Shown in pieces: positions 1-8,126 of a stretch of 64,000 bases of DNA. The notes beneath the pieces are model-generated. The model ran no database searches, was not told the origin of the DNA, and worked only from the letters and a program-made list of their open reading frames with translations. Numbering within the stretch: the stretch's first letter is position 1; every line of letters starts with the position of its first letter. Source of the stretch: an uncultured Pelagimonas sp. (lineage in GTDB: Bacteria > Pseudomonadota > Alphaproteobacteria > Rhodobacterales > Rhodobacteraceae); contig CANMIH010000009.1 in assembly GCA_947497905.1 (NCBI GenBank), forward strand, positions 62,001 to 126,000, written 5' to 3'. The position numbers were made by a program, and so were the translations under genes.

Positions 1-136
1 GATATCCAATGAAATGCGGGTTGAAAGCTTCGCCGTGGCAGGTGAGGCCGTCAAAAGCATTGAGATTGGCCTCTAAAAAGTTTGACCCAGTGCGCATTTC
101 TGCAAACACGACAAAACAGTCGAAACGGTCAGACAT
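1..136 (-). CDS. Sulfotransferase, N-terminal fragment (cut by window edge)
   Basis: This minus-strand frame starts at the ATG at 136 and stays open to the window edge, giving 45 residues. They begin MSDRFDCFVVFAEMRTGSNF and continue to CHGEAFNPHF. The 'RTGSN' segment fits the 5'-phosphosulfate loop of PAPS-dependent sulfotransferases of the NodH/Stf0 type, which transfer sulfate from PAPS to a sugar or lipid. The gene starts 9 bp after the stop of the GT14-type gene and is probably co-transcribed with it. A sulfation role for the polysaccharide is inferred and is supported by the PAP phosphatase gene at 7210-8004. Only the N-terminus is visible, so substrate and completeness are unknown. Confidence 0.75.
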   Translation of the reverse strand, partial: MSDRFDCFVVFAEMRTGSNFLEANLNAFDGLTCHGEAFNPHFIGY

Positions 137-145
137 TTCAAAGGC

Positions 146-1846
146 CTATTTTTTGATTAGATAAGGTTTACGGATAGTTTGAGACATGTTCCGGGGCCCA
201 GGGTCAACCGGAAAATCGCCCATGAGATAGGGATGCATCCCCTGGTTCTTGAGGTTCTGCAGGAATTGCCCAAAACCGACCAGATCCTCCAGCCTTGGGG
301 CCTCGGCAAGGCGGCGCAGGCTTTTCTGGCCGATCTCATCAATGATCACCTGAAGGGGTTCCATGGGCGCTTCGATGAACTCGGACATGGTCCAGATGCG
401 CACCCGTGCCTTCACATAGGGGCTCCGCAGTTCAGTGAGAAACGTATTTTCTACCTTTTGCAGTTGTGCGGCCTTGGCCCGAATTTCAGCGAAATTGGCG
501 TTGGACTTGAACAAAGGTACCGCCCAGGCTCCAGAGATGACACTGATCTGAGCATTGGGATCAAGGGCCATTTCTTTGTTGATTTCGGGGGTGTCATGGG
601 GGCCGTATTGAAAACATTGACGCTCGCCGCGAGTGTTCCAGATCAGGTTGGACAAGAACGCCTTAGGGTTGGCATCGCGCAGTGCGGCGTTGTCGGATAA
701 TGCCCCGTTGATCACCGATTGCGCACCGGCAAACTCGGCACGCTCGGGCGCAAAAAGGTGGCCATGTACCTGTGCGCCCGTGGCACGGCCCAGCCAGGTC
801 TCAAAATCTTGGAAAAGCTCAGAGAACCCGTGGAACACCGAGTACTTTCCGGCGGTCATCCCGTTTTCCCAGCCATGGCGCGGAAAGCGACTTTGCATAT
901 AAAGGCCGGGTCGACCACGTGTGCGGCGATCAACAGCTTTGGCGAAAATACGGTCGATCTTACCGGGGTTGGGTTCTTGCATCGACACGACGCGGGTCGG
1001 GTCCTTCAGAAAGGCGGAATAGAGGCCATCGGCATGCGGCCAGATTTTGCGGGCCACAAAGCAGTCAGACCGGCGCAGCAACTGCAGATGATCGTCATAA
1101 AAGATATGCGGTTTGCCCTGAAAGTCGAACTTTGACAGCGTCAATGAGCGGCTTTCTATATTCGTTGAATAGAGCCGTGCCAGTGTCTGAAAATAGCTCT
1201 CGTCCGGAATCCAGACCTGTTTGAAGTATCGATCGTATGTGGTGCGTTCCGGATCTTGCAAGATGGCCGTCAACGTTTGCCGGGTCAGGCACCACCACTG
1301 GCTCCCCATATGGGGAACAACCCCCATGGGAATCTTACGCCGCAAGCCAAGCCAGCGCTGAAGGTCGACAAATTTGTCGAACAGATAGCGGTGCCTGCGC
1401 CAGGAAAACGGGAAGAACAGTGTAAAGCGCTCATGATCCAAGCCGCCAACGGTCCAGGGCACATCTGCTGTGGTCGCACTTTCTATGAAATCGGTGCGGG
1501 GCCGTTGTTCAAGATATTCAACGAGTTCGCTGACCGGGCGCAGGGGTAAACAGGAGCCAGAGGACAGGTAAACGTGACGGACTTCTTCGAATTGATCGAG
1601 TAAGAGTTCCGCCGCATCCTGACTTGCGGCCACAAGGCCCCAGCTCCCCCATTCACACCGATAGCGTTTGGAGAAAAGCACTGTTGGCGTGTCAGAGAGG
1701 TTTTTTACAAAGCGATCATAGCTGGCTGTGGGGACGTTTTTGTCCACGTGGATAACCACAGGGCACCCGCCACGGGCCCAGTGACGGGCGACCTGTTCCG
1801 CACGATCAAGTGCGGTATGAACCAGCATGACAATCCCGACGCTCAT
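146..1846 (-). CDS. GT14-type beta-1,6-N-acetylglucosaminyltransferase with DUF5928 C-terminus
   Basis: The 566-residue protein has two parts. The N-terminal 250 or so residues match core-2/I-branching (GT14) transferases: an early VVIHVDKNV stretch, then the SSGSCLPL and PDESYFQTL segments that typify the family and its acidic catalytic site. The C-terminal 300 residues resemble DUF5928, a domain of unknown function found fused to GT14 in Rhodobacteraceae. No signal peptide or membrane span is seen, so it is likely cytoplasmic and acts on a lipid-linked or nascent polysaccharide. Its ATG overlaps the stop of the upstream glycosyltransferase by 4 bp (ATGA), implying translational coupling. 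The exact sugar transferred is not determinable. Confidence 0.84.
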   Translation of the reverse strand: MSVGIVMLVHTALDRAEQVARHWARGGCPVVIHVDKNVPTASYDRFVKNLSDTPTVLFSKRYRCEWGSWGLVAASQDAAELLLDQFEEVRHVYLSSGSCLPLRPVSELVEYLEQRPRTDFIESATTADVPWTVGGLDHERFTLFFPFSWRRHRYLFDKFVDLQRWLGLRRKIPMGVVPHMGSQWWCLTRQTLTAILQDPERTTYDRYFKQVWIPDESYFQTLARLYSTNIESRSLTLSKFDFQGKPHIFYDDHLQLLRRSDCFVARKIWPHADGLYSAFLKDPTRVVSMQEPNPGKIDRIFAKAVDRRTRGRPGLYMQSRFPRHGWENGMTAGKYSVFHGFSELFQDFETWLGRATGAQVHGHLFAPERAEFAGAQSVINGALSDNAALRDANPKAFLSNLIWNTRGERQCFQYGPHDTPEINKEMALDPNAQISVISGAWAVPLFKSNANFAEIRAKAAQLQKVENTFLTELRSPYVKARVRIWTMSEFIEAPMEPLQVIIDEIGQKSLRRLAEAPRLEDLVGFGQFLQNLKNQGMHPYLMGDFPVDPGPRNMSQTIRKPYLIKK

Positions 1847-2853
1847 GCCCAGTTTCCTTTGGACATCAGGCCAAGGATCTCAAGTTGGCGCCAGTTGATG
1901 TATTTTTCTGACCATTTGCACCAGAGATCAGGATTGTCCTGCACCGTTTCGGCATAGGCGATGTACTCGCGGCTGTTGCCGTAGTGTTGTTTACGGGCCA
2001 ATTCTTCTTCTGCTTTCTGGCCGAAGGTATCCAGAAACTTGGTGTGGAGCAGAATGCCGCTGGCTTTCTCGCCGCCCCATTCATCGTAGACCTGATTGAG
2101 GCCACGCGGGAGCAGATTGTGTGTTGAGCTGACATAGGTGTAGCGGCGATCCCATTTGACCAAAGGGATCTTGTTCAAAGCAGGCGCATTTTGGGGGTCG
2201 TCTTTGAAAAAGACCCGCGCGCGCGGCCCACCTTGGATCCACAGATTGTTGTGCTTCCAATTGCGCGTGATCGTGTAATTGCCGGCGTCGAACCAAGAGG
2301 CAATTTCAAGCGGGTTTTGTCCCGGTCGATAGGGTTGCTCGCCGATGGGGCCCTTTGGATAAACATCGAGCAACATTGACGAAAAAGTCTTGATCGAGCA
2401 CGCATCCAACCAGTCAGTCAGGGCGCGGAGTGGCCGGGTGTCACAAAAGGGGTAGAGAAACAGCTCGTCTGGATCGACGGTCAGCGCCCAATGGCCATGC
2501 GCATATTTGGCCAGAAGCCAGTTCATCCAGTCGACACCATACCGCGAGCTTTTGTAACCAGCTTGGGTTGTCCAAACGGACACATCGGGTTGCCGTGACA
2601 GGTAATCGAGTGACCCGTCGGTGCTGTCATTGTCGACAAAGAAGAAGTGGTTCACTCCCATCGCGCGATAGTAATCGAGGAACCAGGGCAACCGTACGCC
2701 CTCATTGCGCTGGGTGGAAAACAGCAACAGATCGTTGGGACGGATGTCTTTTGTTCGGTTGGCGACCGGTTTCAATTCGCGGCGTTTGCGAAACGCGCGT
2801 ATCCGTAACCTCTTGCGTCTAAGACGCATCCGGTAGGAATCCCAAAGACCCAT
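1843..2853 (-). CDS. Glycosyltransferase family 2-like protein (PF13704 type)
   Basis: This is a 336-residue cytoplasmic protein with a strongly basic N-terminus (residues 8-30). The core shows LLLFSTQRNEG, FFVDNDSTDG (about 71-80) and TVDPDELF (about 125), the donor-binding and acidic metal-binding signatures of the Glyco_tranf_2_4 group. Such enzymes add sugars to surface polysaccharide. It is a diverged paralog of the protein at 2990-4039; both share the DNxSxDG and VDxDEL motifs and the WVQGGPRxRVFF-like segment (here WIQGGPRARVFF). It overlaps the next gene by 4 bp. A 136-bp gap separates it from the paralog upstream, so an internal promoter is possible. Donor and acceptor are unknown. 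Confidence 0.82.
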   Translation of the reverse strand: MGLWDSYRMRLRRKRLRIRAFRKRRELKPVANRTKDIRPNDLLLFSTQRNEGVRLPWFLDYYRAMGVNHFFFVDNDSTDGSLDYLSRQPDVSVWTTQAGYKSSRYGVDWMNWLLAKYAHGHWALTVDPDELFLYPFCDTRPLRALTDWLDACSIKTFSSMLLDVYPKGPIGEQPYRPGQNPLEIASWFDAGNYTITRNWKHNNLWIQGGPRARVFFKDDPQNAPALNKIPLVKWDRRYTYVSSTHNLLPRGLNQVYDEWGGEKASGILLHTKFLDTFGQKAEEELARKQHYGNSREYIAYAETVQDNPDLWCKWSEKYINWRQLEILGLMSKGNWA

Positions 2854-2989
2854 ATTTGTTCTCTAACGTCGCCGACTGCTCGTGGTGTGGGTGTGCCTCA
2901 CGCCATTGCGCTTTTTTTAAGGGTACCCGATCCACTGTATAGTGCAAAGAATAGATTAATACTCGCTGAATTAACGGAGAAATTGTAGT

Positions 2990-4039
2990 TTATTCAGCCC
3001 ATTCACAGGGGGTGATGAGGCTCAGGTCCGCCAGTTGTTTTGGCGAACGATATCGCACGGACTCTGGATGCCAGAGTGTTGGTTCCGCCTCAATCTGATC
3101 GTAGTAATGCGCAAACTCAGCTGGTGTATGAAAATGCTGTGCGCGATGGCGCTCCAGTGCGGATTTTTCCACGATCTCAGGGAGAAACTTGGTGTGCAAA
3201 AGTGCGCCCGAAGGGATTTCCCCTCCCGGCCCATCGTAGGCCATGTTCATGGGCCGAGGCAGCATGGCATGTGTTGAATTGACGTAAACCATGCCGCGAC
3301 GCCAGCGCACCAACGGGAGTTTGTTGAGTGTCGGGGCCTTTTGCGGGGACGTTGGAAAGAAGACACGGTCGCGCGGCCCGCCCTGTACCCAAAGGTTACC
3401 CATGGGGCTCTGGCGCTGGGTGCGGTAAGCCGCTGGGTCAAACCACTCTAAGACCTCGAGCGGATCCGATGAGCTGGGTGCAGTTCCCAAGGCGCTTTGC
3501 GGGTAGAGATCCAACATCAGTGCCCCAAAAGCAGAGCGCTTTTTTGCGTCAAGGTGCAGGGTTAGGTCCGGGATGTTGTGCCGATCATCCCCCAAATATA
3601 CCAGCAACTCATCGGCGTCGACGGTCAGGCACCAATGGCCATGGCCATAGCGGGTCAGGAGCCAGTTGATCCAGTCGATCCCAAACTTTGAGGCCCGATA
3701 TGAGGCTTCAGTCTGCCATAGCGTGATATCTTGGGCGGCTTTCAGCCAGTCCGCAGTTCCATCATCGCTGGCGTTGTCTACAACATAAAAATGCTCAACC
3801 CCCCGAGCGCGGTAATAGTCGATCACATGTGCGATGCGCTCAATCTCATTGCGGACACAGAGAAATCCAAGGACTGCACCGGGCCGGTGTGCGGATTTAA
3901 GCGGGGTGACCTGTGTGAGATCATGTCGGGAACGAAAAGCACGCCAGAGCCAGCGCCGCCTCTTCCACCGCAATTTGTACTTTTGCAGCGGGGAGATATG
4001 CGGCAATAGGGCCGCGCTATTTTTCGTAGTGACCGACAT
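2990..4039 (-). CDS. Glycosyltransferase family 2-like protein (PF13704 type), paralog
   Basis: The 349-residue protein has the same layout as the preceding glycosyltransferase: a basic N-terminus (KLRWKRRRW), FYVVDNASDDG near residue 90, LTVDADELLVY near 140 and VQGGPRDRVFF near 230. The shared motifs and adjacency point to an old tandem duplication followed by divergence in acceptor specificity. The start chosen overlaps the end of galE by 23 bp; no later ATG precedes the conserved core, so this start looks real and the two genes are probably translationally coupled. It likely acts in the cytoplasm on polysaccharide precursors. Specific linkage is unknown. Confidence 0.82.
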   Translation of the reverse strand: MSVTTKNSAALLPHISPLQKYKLRWKRRRWLWRAFRSRHDLTQVTPLKSAHRPGAVLGFLCVRNEIERIAHVIDYYRARGVEHFYVVDNASDDGTADWLKAAQDITLWQTEASYRASKFGIDWINWLLTRYGHGHWCLTVDADELLVYLGDDRHNIPDLTLHLDAKKRSAFGALMLDLYPQSALGTAPSSSDPLEVLEWFDPAAYRTQRQSPMGNLWVQGGPRDRVFFPTSPQKAPTLNKLPLVRWRRGMVYVNSTHAMLPRPMNMAYDGPGGEIPSGALLHTKFLPEIVEKSALERHRAQHFHTPAEFAHYYDQIEAEPTLWHPESVRYRSPKQLADLSLITPCEWAE

Positions 4040-5000
4040 TGTGCCAGTGCCAGGCGTCTTTGATCATCTGGGGCATGGAGGATCTGTGCGGGGTCCAGCC
4101 GAGCTCGTCTTCGGCGCGCGCGGATCCTGACACCAGTTTGGTGGCATCCCCTGCGCGGCGCGGGCCTTCGGTGTGGGGGACGGCTTTGTTGGTGACCACG
4201 CCCGCCGCCTGAATAACCTCGCGGTTGGAAAACCCAGCGCCAGTGCCAAGGTTGAACACCTGGCTGCCTTTGCCGTCTTTGAGCCAGGAGAGCCCAAGCA
4301 CATGCGCATCAACCAGATCACAGACATGCACATAGTCGCGAATGCAGGTGCCGTCGGGGGTGTCGTAATCCGTGCCAAACAGGGTCAGCGCGGGACGCGT
4401 GCCCTCTATCGCCTCCAGCATCACCGGGATCAGATGGGTTTCCGGGCGATGATGCTCGCCCACCTCACCCTCTGGGTCGGCCCCGGCCACATTGAAATAG
4501 CGAAAGATCACATGGCGCAGCCCATGCGCGGTCTCAAAATCACGCAGGATGTTTTCCACCGCGCGTTTGGAGGCCCCATAGGCGTTGAGCGGCTCCTGAG
4601 GTGTGTTTTCGTCAAGCACCACATTGTCATGTTCGCCATAGGTGGCGCAGGTGGAAGAGAAGACAAAATCCAGACAGCCTGCAGCGGTCGCGGCTTCGAT
4701 CAGAGTGAGTGACCCCAGCACATTGTTGCGCCAGTAGAGGCCCGGTTCGGCCATGGCCTCACCCACCTGGCTAAGGGCTGCAAAATGTAGAACGGCAACC
4801 GGATTGTATGTGGCAAAGACCTCATCCAGCCGGGCGCGATCCATCAGGTCACCCTGTTCAAAGGGGCCAAATTTCACCGCGTCCTGCCAGCCGGTGACCA
4901 GATTGTCATAAGTGACGGGGATATAGCCCGCAGCCTTGAGCGCTTTGCAGGCGTGGCTGCCGATATAGCCAGCACCGCCCGTGACAAGAACGTGGTTCAA
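4017..5000 (-). CDS. galE: UDP-glucose 4-epimerase
   Basis: GalE interconverts UDP-glucose and UDP-galactose with bound NAD, supplying UDP-galactose for polysaccharide synthesis. The 327-residue extended SDR protein has the Rossmann motif TGGAGYIGS at residues 7-15 and the catalytic pair Tyr141/Lys145 in YGASK, with the conserved FSSTCATYG just before. It also has the family-typical NLGTGAGFSNREV near residue 255. Length is normal. It starts 6 bp after galU stops, so galU and galE form an operon making UDP-glucose then UDP-galactose for the flanking glycosyltransferases. An epimerase for N-acetylated sugars cannot be excluded from sequence alone. Confidence 0.93.
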   Translation of the reverse strand: MNHVLVTGGAGYIGSHACKALKAAGYIPVTYDNLVTGWQDAVKFGPFEQGDLMDRARLDEVFATYNPVAVLHFAALSQVGEAMAEPGLYWRNNVLGSLTLIEAATAAGCLDFVFSSTCATYGEHDNVVLDENTPQEPLNAYGASKRAVENILRDFETAHGLRHVIFRYFNVAGADPEGEVGEHHRPETHLIPVMLEAIEGTRPALTLFGTDYDTPDGTCIRDYVHVCDLVDAHVLGLSWLKDGKGSQVFNLGTGAGFSNREVIQAAGVVTNKAVPHTEGPRRAGDATKLVSGSARAEDELGWTPHRSSMPQMIKDAWHWHNVGHYEK

Positions 5001-5006
5001 GAGGGC

Positions 5007-5900
5007 TTACTCCGCAGCTTTTCGGGCGGACATGACCTCTTGCAGGTAGCCCTCTAGGTCGTCGCGCAGGTCATCCCGGGCCAGACCAAAGGCTACGGTG
5101 GCTTGCAGGAACCCGGCCTTTGAACCGCAGTCAAAGCGCTGGCCCCGGAAGCGGTAGCCGTAGACGCCTTTGTCCTCGGCAATCTCCTGCGCGATGGCAT
5201 CGGTCAGCTGGATCTCTCCACCCGCGCCTTGCTTCATGCGGTTGAGGTGACGGAAGACGTCCGGCGAGAGGATATAACGGCCAATCACCGCCAGGTTCGA
5301 AGGGGCCTCGTCCTGGGCGGGTTTCTCGACCATGCCTTTGACCGAAACCATCGATCCCATGTCTTCGTTCACATCGAGGATGCCGTAGCTTGGGGCTTTG
5401 TCCGGCGCGACCTCCATGGCCGCCACCATATTGCCGCCGGTCTCTTCATAGGCCTCAACCATCTGCTGCAGGCAGGGTTTTTCCGCTGCAATCACATCGT
5501 CGGGCAGGATCACCGCAAAGGGTTCATTGTGCACCAGCCGCCGCGCACACCAGACCGCATGGCCCAGCCCCATGGCCTTGTGCTGGCGGATATAGGCGAT
5601 GTCGCCGGAATCCATATTGGTGTTTTTCAGCGCGCTGAGCAGCTCATCCTTGCCTTTGCGGCGCAGCTCCTGCTCTAGCTGGGGGGCGTGATCAAAATAG
5701 TCCTCAAGCGCGCCTTTGCCGCGCGAGGTGACAAAGATGAACTCTTTGATCCCAGCCGCCCGCGCCTCGTCGATGGCATATTGCACCAGCGGCCGATCGA
5801 CCAATGTCATGATTTCTTTGGGCACGGATTTTGTTGCAGGAAGAAACCGTGTGCCAAGACCCGCAACCGGAAAGATCGCCTTGGTAACCTTTTTACGCAT
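5007..5900 (-). CDS. galU: UTP-glucose-1-phosphate uridylyltransferase
   Basis: GalU makes UDP-glucose from UTP and glucose-1-phosphate, the entry point for the galE product and for many exopolysaccharides. The chosen ATG at 5900 begins MRKKVTKAIF and is preceded by AGGAG at a sensible distance; an in-frame ATG at 5972 would add 24 unrelated residues. The nucleotide-binding signature GLGTRFLPATKSVPKE lies at residues 14-29, followed by LVQYAIDEA and VEKP, all typical. The length of 297 residues is normal. It heads galU-galE; the 129 bp upstream hold a candidate inverted repeat. Confidence 0.94.
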   Translation of the reverse strand: MRKKVTKAIFPVAGLGTRFLPATKSVPKEIMTLVDRPLVQYAIDEARAAGIKEFIFVTSRGKGALEDYFDHAPQLEQELRRKGKDELLSALKNTNMDSGDIAYIRQHKAMGLGHAVWCARRLVHNEPFAVILPDDVIAAEKPCLQQMVEAYEETGGNMVAAMEVAPDKAPSYGILDVNEDMGSMVSVKGMVEKPAQDEAPSNLAVIGRYILSPDVFRHLNRMKQGAGGEIQLTDAIAQEIAEDKGVYGYRFRGQRFDCGSKAGFLQATVAFGLARDDLRDDLEGYLQEVMSARKAAE

Positions 5901-5967
5901 GTGGTGACACTCCTGAATTTCTGACTCGTTATGACACGAGGTTTGCAAAGTCTCTAGCAGGATGTGG

Positions 5968-5996
5968 AACAATTTGCGGTTAAAATCACAATTGTT
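5968..5996 (-). promoter_or_regulatory. Inverted repeat upstream of galU (possible operator)
   Basis: AACAATT at 5968-5974 and AATTGTT at 5990-5996 form a perfect 7-bp inverted repeat separated by 15 bp, in the AT-rich gap before galU. It lies about 70-95 bp before the galU start, where a promoter would be expected. No regulator is identified; the function is inference. Confidence 0.25.
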
Positions 5997-6029
5997 TCCC
6001 CTTTCGCGCCAGTAAGCCTTCGTCGAACC

Positions 6030-7208
6030 TCAATCTTGATGATACGCGCCGCGAACGGCTTTTACTCGCTCACATTCGGATAGAATTCGGGCGCGGACGC
6101 GCCAAAATTGGATTTTCTTTGCGTCCAATTCGCTTGGACCAAAGAGCCCACCTCGCTGTTCCCAGATGCCTGCGTCTGAAAAATGAGTGCTGTGCCTCGC
6201 CCAAGTGGGAGATAGCAATACCAGAGTGACCACAGCCCCTGAGTTACGCAGGCCGTTGGCCTTTTTTCGCAAACGCGATGCCTGCCACATCCATCCGCCC
6301 AGAACTTGATGCTCTTTATCGGGCTTGTTTGGGTGAGCGAGGAAAGGAGATCCGCACGAGACTTGTGGCGGCGGCGCCAGCGGGTGGTTGAGGCCGTCCC
6401 GGCCACCGGACTGCAGGCTCTGCATGAGCGATGAGATGTCGCCAGCGTTCAATTTGCGGCGGCGTGCCCAACGAAACAGGTTGCGGCGTTGGGCCTCCCA
6501 GAACCGATGCCAGATGGCTTTACCTTCCGACATTGGGAGGTGTTTGCGCGAAAAGATCTGAAAGGAAAAACCAGCGTCATATAGATCTTTGGGCACGTGG
6601 TTTGCGTGCCTGATGTCGTTCTCAGCGGCGTCATGGTGCACTTGTGCCAGCGTTGACTGACAAATGATGTGCCCCGATTGTTCAAGGCGCCTTTGCAGAT
6701 CCGCGACACTCAACTGAAAACGGAACGCTGGATCAAACCCATTCATCTCAGAGAGGACTTCGCGGCGCACGGCCAAATTCGCCCCATGCAAACGCGCGCT
6801 TGGTTCGATTCGGTGGATTGTCTCGAGAAGGGTGTTCGTTGAACTTGAGACGACCTTGCCTGCTGTTAGCAAGGTGCCGCCAACGGCATCTGCACCATCC
6901 TCAAATGCATTAACCAGATTGTTCAGCCATTGAGGCTCGGGGACCGCGTCATCATCCAGAAACGCGACAATGTCGCCTGCGGCTTCTGCGATGCCAAGAT
7001 TGCGCGCAACAGACAGATTGGTGTCGTCATAAGTGCAAATTTTGATGTGCGCGGCATTGGGGAGCGCTTTGGTGATGGCGCACCCTTTGGGGCACGCAAC
7101 CACAATCACTTCAAATTTGGGGTAGCTAAGCTGCGCCACCCCCATCAGGCATCGCATCAGTTCGCGTGGTCGATTGCGGCTGGGAATGACGATGCTGACT
7201 GAGCGCAT
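6030..7208 (-). CDS. Glycosyltransferase family 2
   Basis: This 392-residue GT-A fold enzyme starts with VSIVIPSRNRPREL (about 4-17), carries NLSVARNLGI near 64-73 and the DxD-type metal site FLDDDA at 84-88, followed by GANLAVRREVLSEMNGFDPAF, an acceptor-side motif of processive and non-processive GT2 enzymes. The C-terminal 150 residues are basic and not recognised. It sits 1 bp after cysQ on the same strand and belongs to the polysaccharide operon. The enzyme probably works in the cytoplasm; no membrane span is evident. Sugar specificity is unknown. Confidence 0.86.
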   Translation of the reverse strand: MRSVSIVIPSRNRPRELMRCLMGVAQLSYPKFEVIVVACPKGCAITKALPNAAHIKICTYDDTNLSVARNLGIAEAAGDIVAFLDDDAVPEPQWLNNLVNAFEDGADAVGGTLLTAGKVVSSSTNTLLETIHRIEPSARLHGANLAVRREVLSEMNGFDPAFRFQLSVADLQRRLEQSGHIICQSTLAQVHHDAAENDIRHANHVPKDLYDAGFSFQIFSRKHLPMSEGKAIWHRFWEAQRRNLFRWARRRKLNAGDISSLMQSLQSGGRDGLNHPLAPPPQVSCGSPFLAHPNKPDKEHQVLGGWMWQASRLRKKANGLRNSGAVVTLVLLSPTWARHSTHFSDAGIWEQRGGLFGPSELDAKKIQFWRVRARILSECERVKAVRGAYHQD

Positions 7209-7209
7209 A

Positions 7210-8004
7210 TTAGGCGTCTTTTAGAGACACGCCGGGCGCAAACGCGATGAAAAACGGGTTAGCAAATCCGTCTTTGCCATAGACCAGCGGTGTATGGTCA
7301 TCAAATCGAACCACCTGTCCACCTGCGCCCTGCAGCACTGCCTGACCCGCGGCGGTGTCCCATTCCATAGTGCGGCCAACCCGTGGGTAGAGGTCGGCTT
7401 CGCCTGTCGCAACGAGGCAGAATTTCAAAGACGACCCCGCGCTTTTTGAATCTTTGACGGCATATTTGTTGATGTAGTCTTCGGTTGCCTGATCGCGGTG
7501 CGATTTTGAGGCGACAATCATCAAGGCGTCATTGTCTGGAGTACTCACGGCAATCGGTGTTGTGGCGCCGGGCTCGGTGCCGAACGGGCCGCTCTCTTCG
7601 ACAGATGTCCCGTTGGCGTCGGTGTAAAACATCCGTTCGCGGGCGGGGGCATAAACCACGCCGCGGGTCGGCACACCGTTTTCAACAAGCGCAATATTCA
7701 CCGTGAAGTCGCCGCGCCGTTTGATGAACTCCTTGGTGCCATCCAGTGGATCCACAATCAAAAACGTCGAGGCGGAGATGTCGTGGCTGTCGGCCTGTTC
7801 TTCGGTGACAAGGGCGACGTCAGGAAACACGGCTTTCAGACCCGCAGAGATCAGAGCGTCTGCAGCTTCATCTGCTTCGGTCACTGGGCTATCGTCAGAT
7901 TTGACTTTCACGTCAAAGTCATCTGCGTTGTAGATCTCCATGATCTTGTTGCCGGCCTCGAGGGCCAGCTGCCGCATTGTGATGGTTAGCTTGCTATAAT
8001 CCAT
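7210..8004 (-). CDS. cysQ: 3'(2'),5'-bisphosphate nucleotidase (PAP phosphatase)
   Basis: CysQ hydrolyses 3'-phosphoadenosine-5'-phosphate (PAP), the inhibitory by-product of sulfotransferases and of PAPS reductase, to AMP. The 264-residue protein carries the inositol-monophosphatase-family metal sites: TEEQ at 67-70, DPLDGTKEF at 85-93 and the later WDTAAGQAVL near 205. It is the first gene of the minus-strand polysaccharide run, 1 bp from a glycosyltransferase. Location with a sulfotransferase gene (1-136) suggests a role in recycling PAP during polymer sulfation, although CysQ also serves cysteine synthesis generally. Confidence 0.9.
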   Translation of the reverse strand: MDYSKLTITMRQLALEAGNKIMEIYNADDFDVKVKSDDSPVTEADEAADALISAGLKAVFPDVALVTEEQADSHDISASTFLIVDPLDGTKEFIKRRGDFTVNIALVENGVPTRGVVYAPARERMFYTDANGTSVEESGPFGTEPGATTPIAVSTPDNDALMIVASKSHRDQATEDYINKYAVKDSKSAGSSLKFCLVATGEADLYPRVGRTMEWDTAAGQAVLQGAGGQVVRFDDHTPLVYGKDGFANPFFIAFAPGVSLKDA

Positions 8005-8126
8005 GTGAACTCACCTCTGCGCCGCGGAACTCATGCGGCTTTATTGATTTGAAACCCTTGGCACCTTATGGTGCGGTTCAACCAGAACGGCAAGAACGCC
8101 GACGTGATGTGCATCGGAGCAGTATG

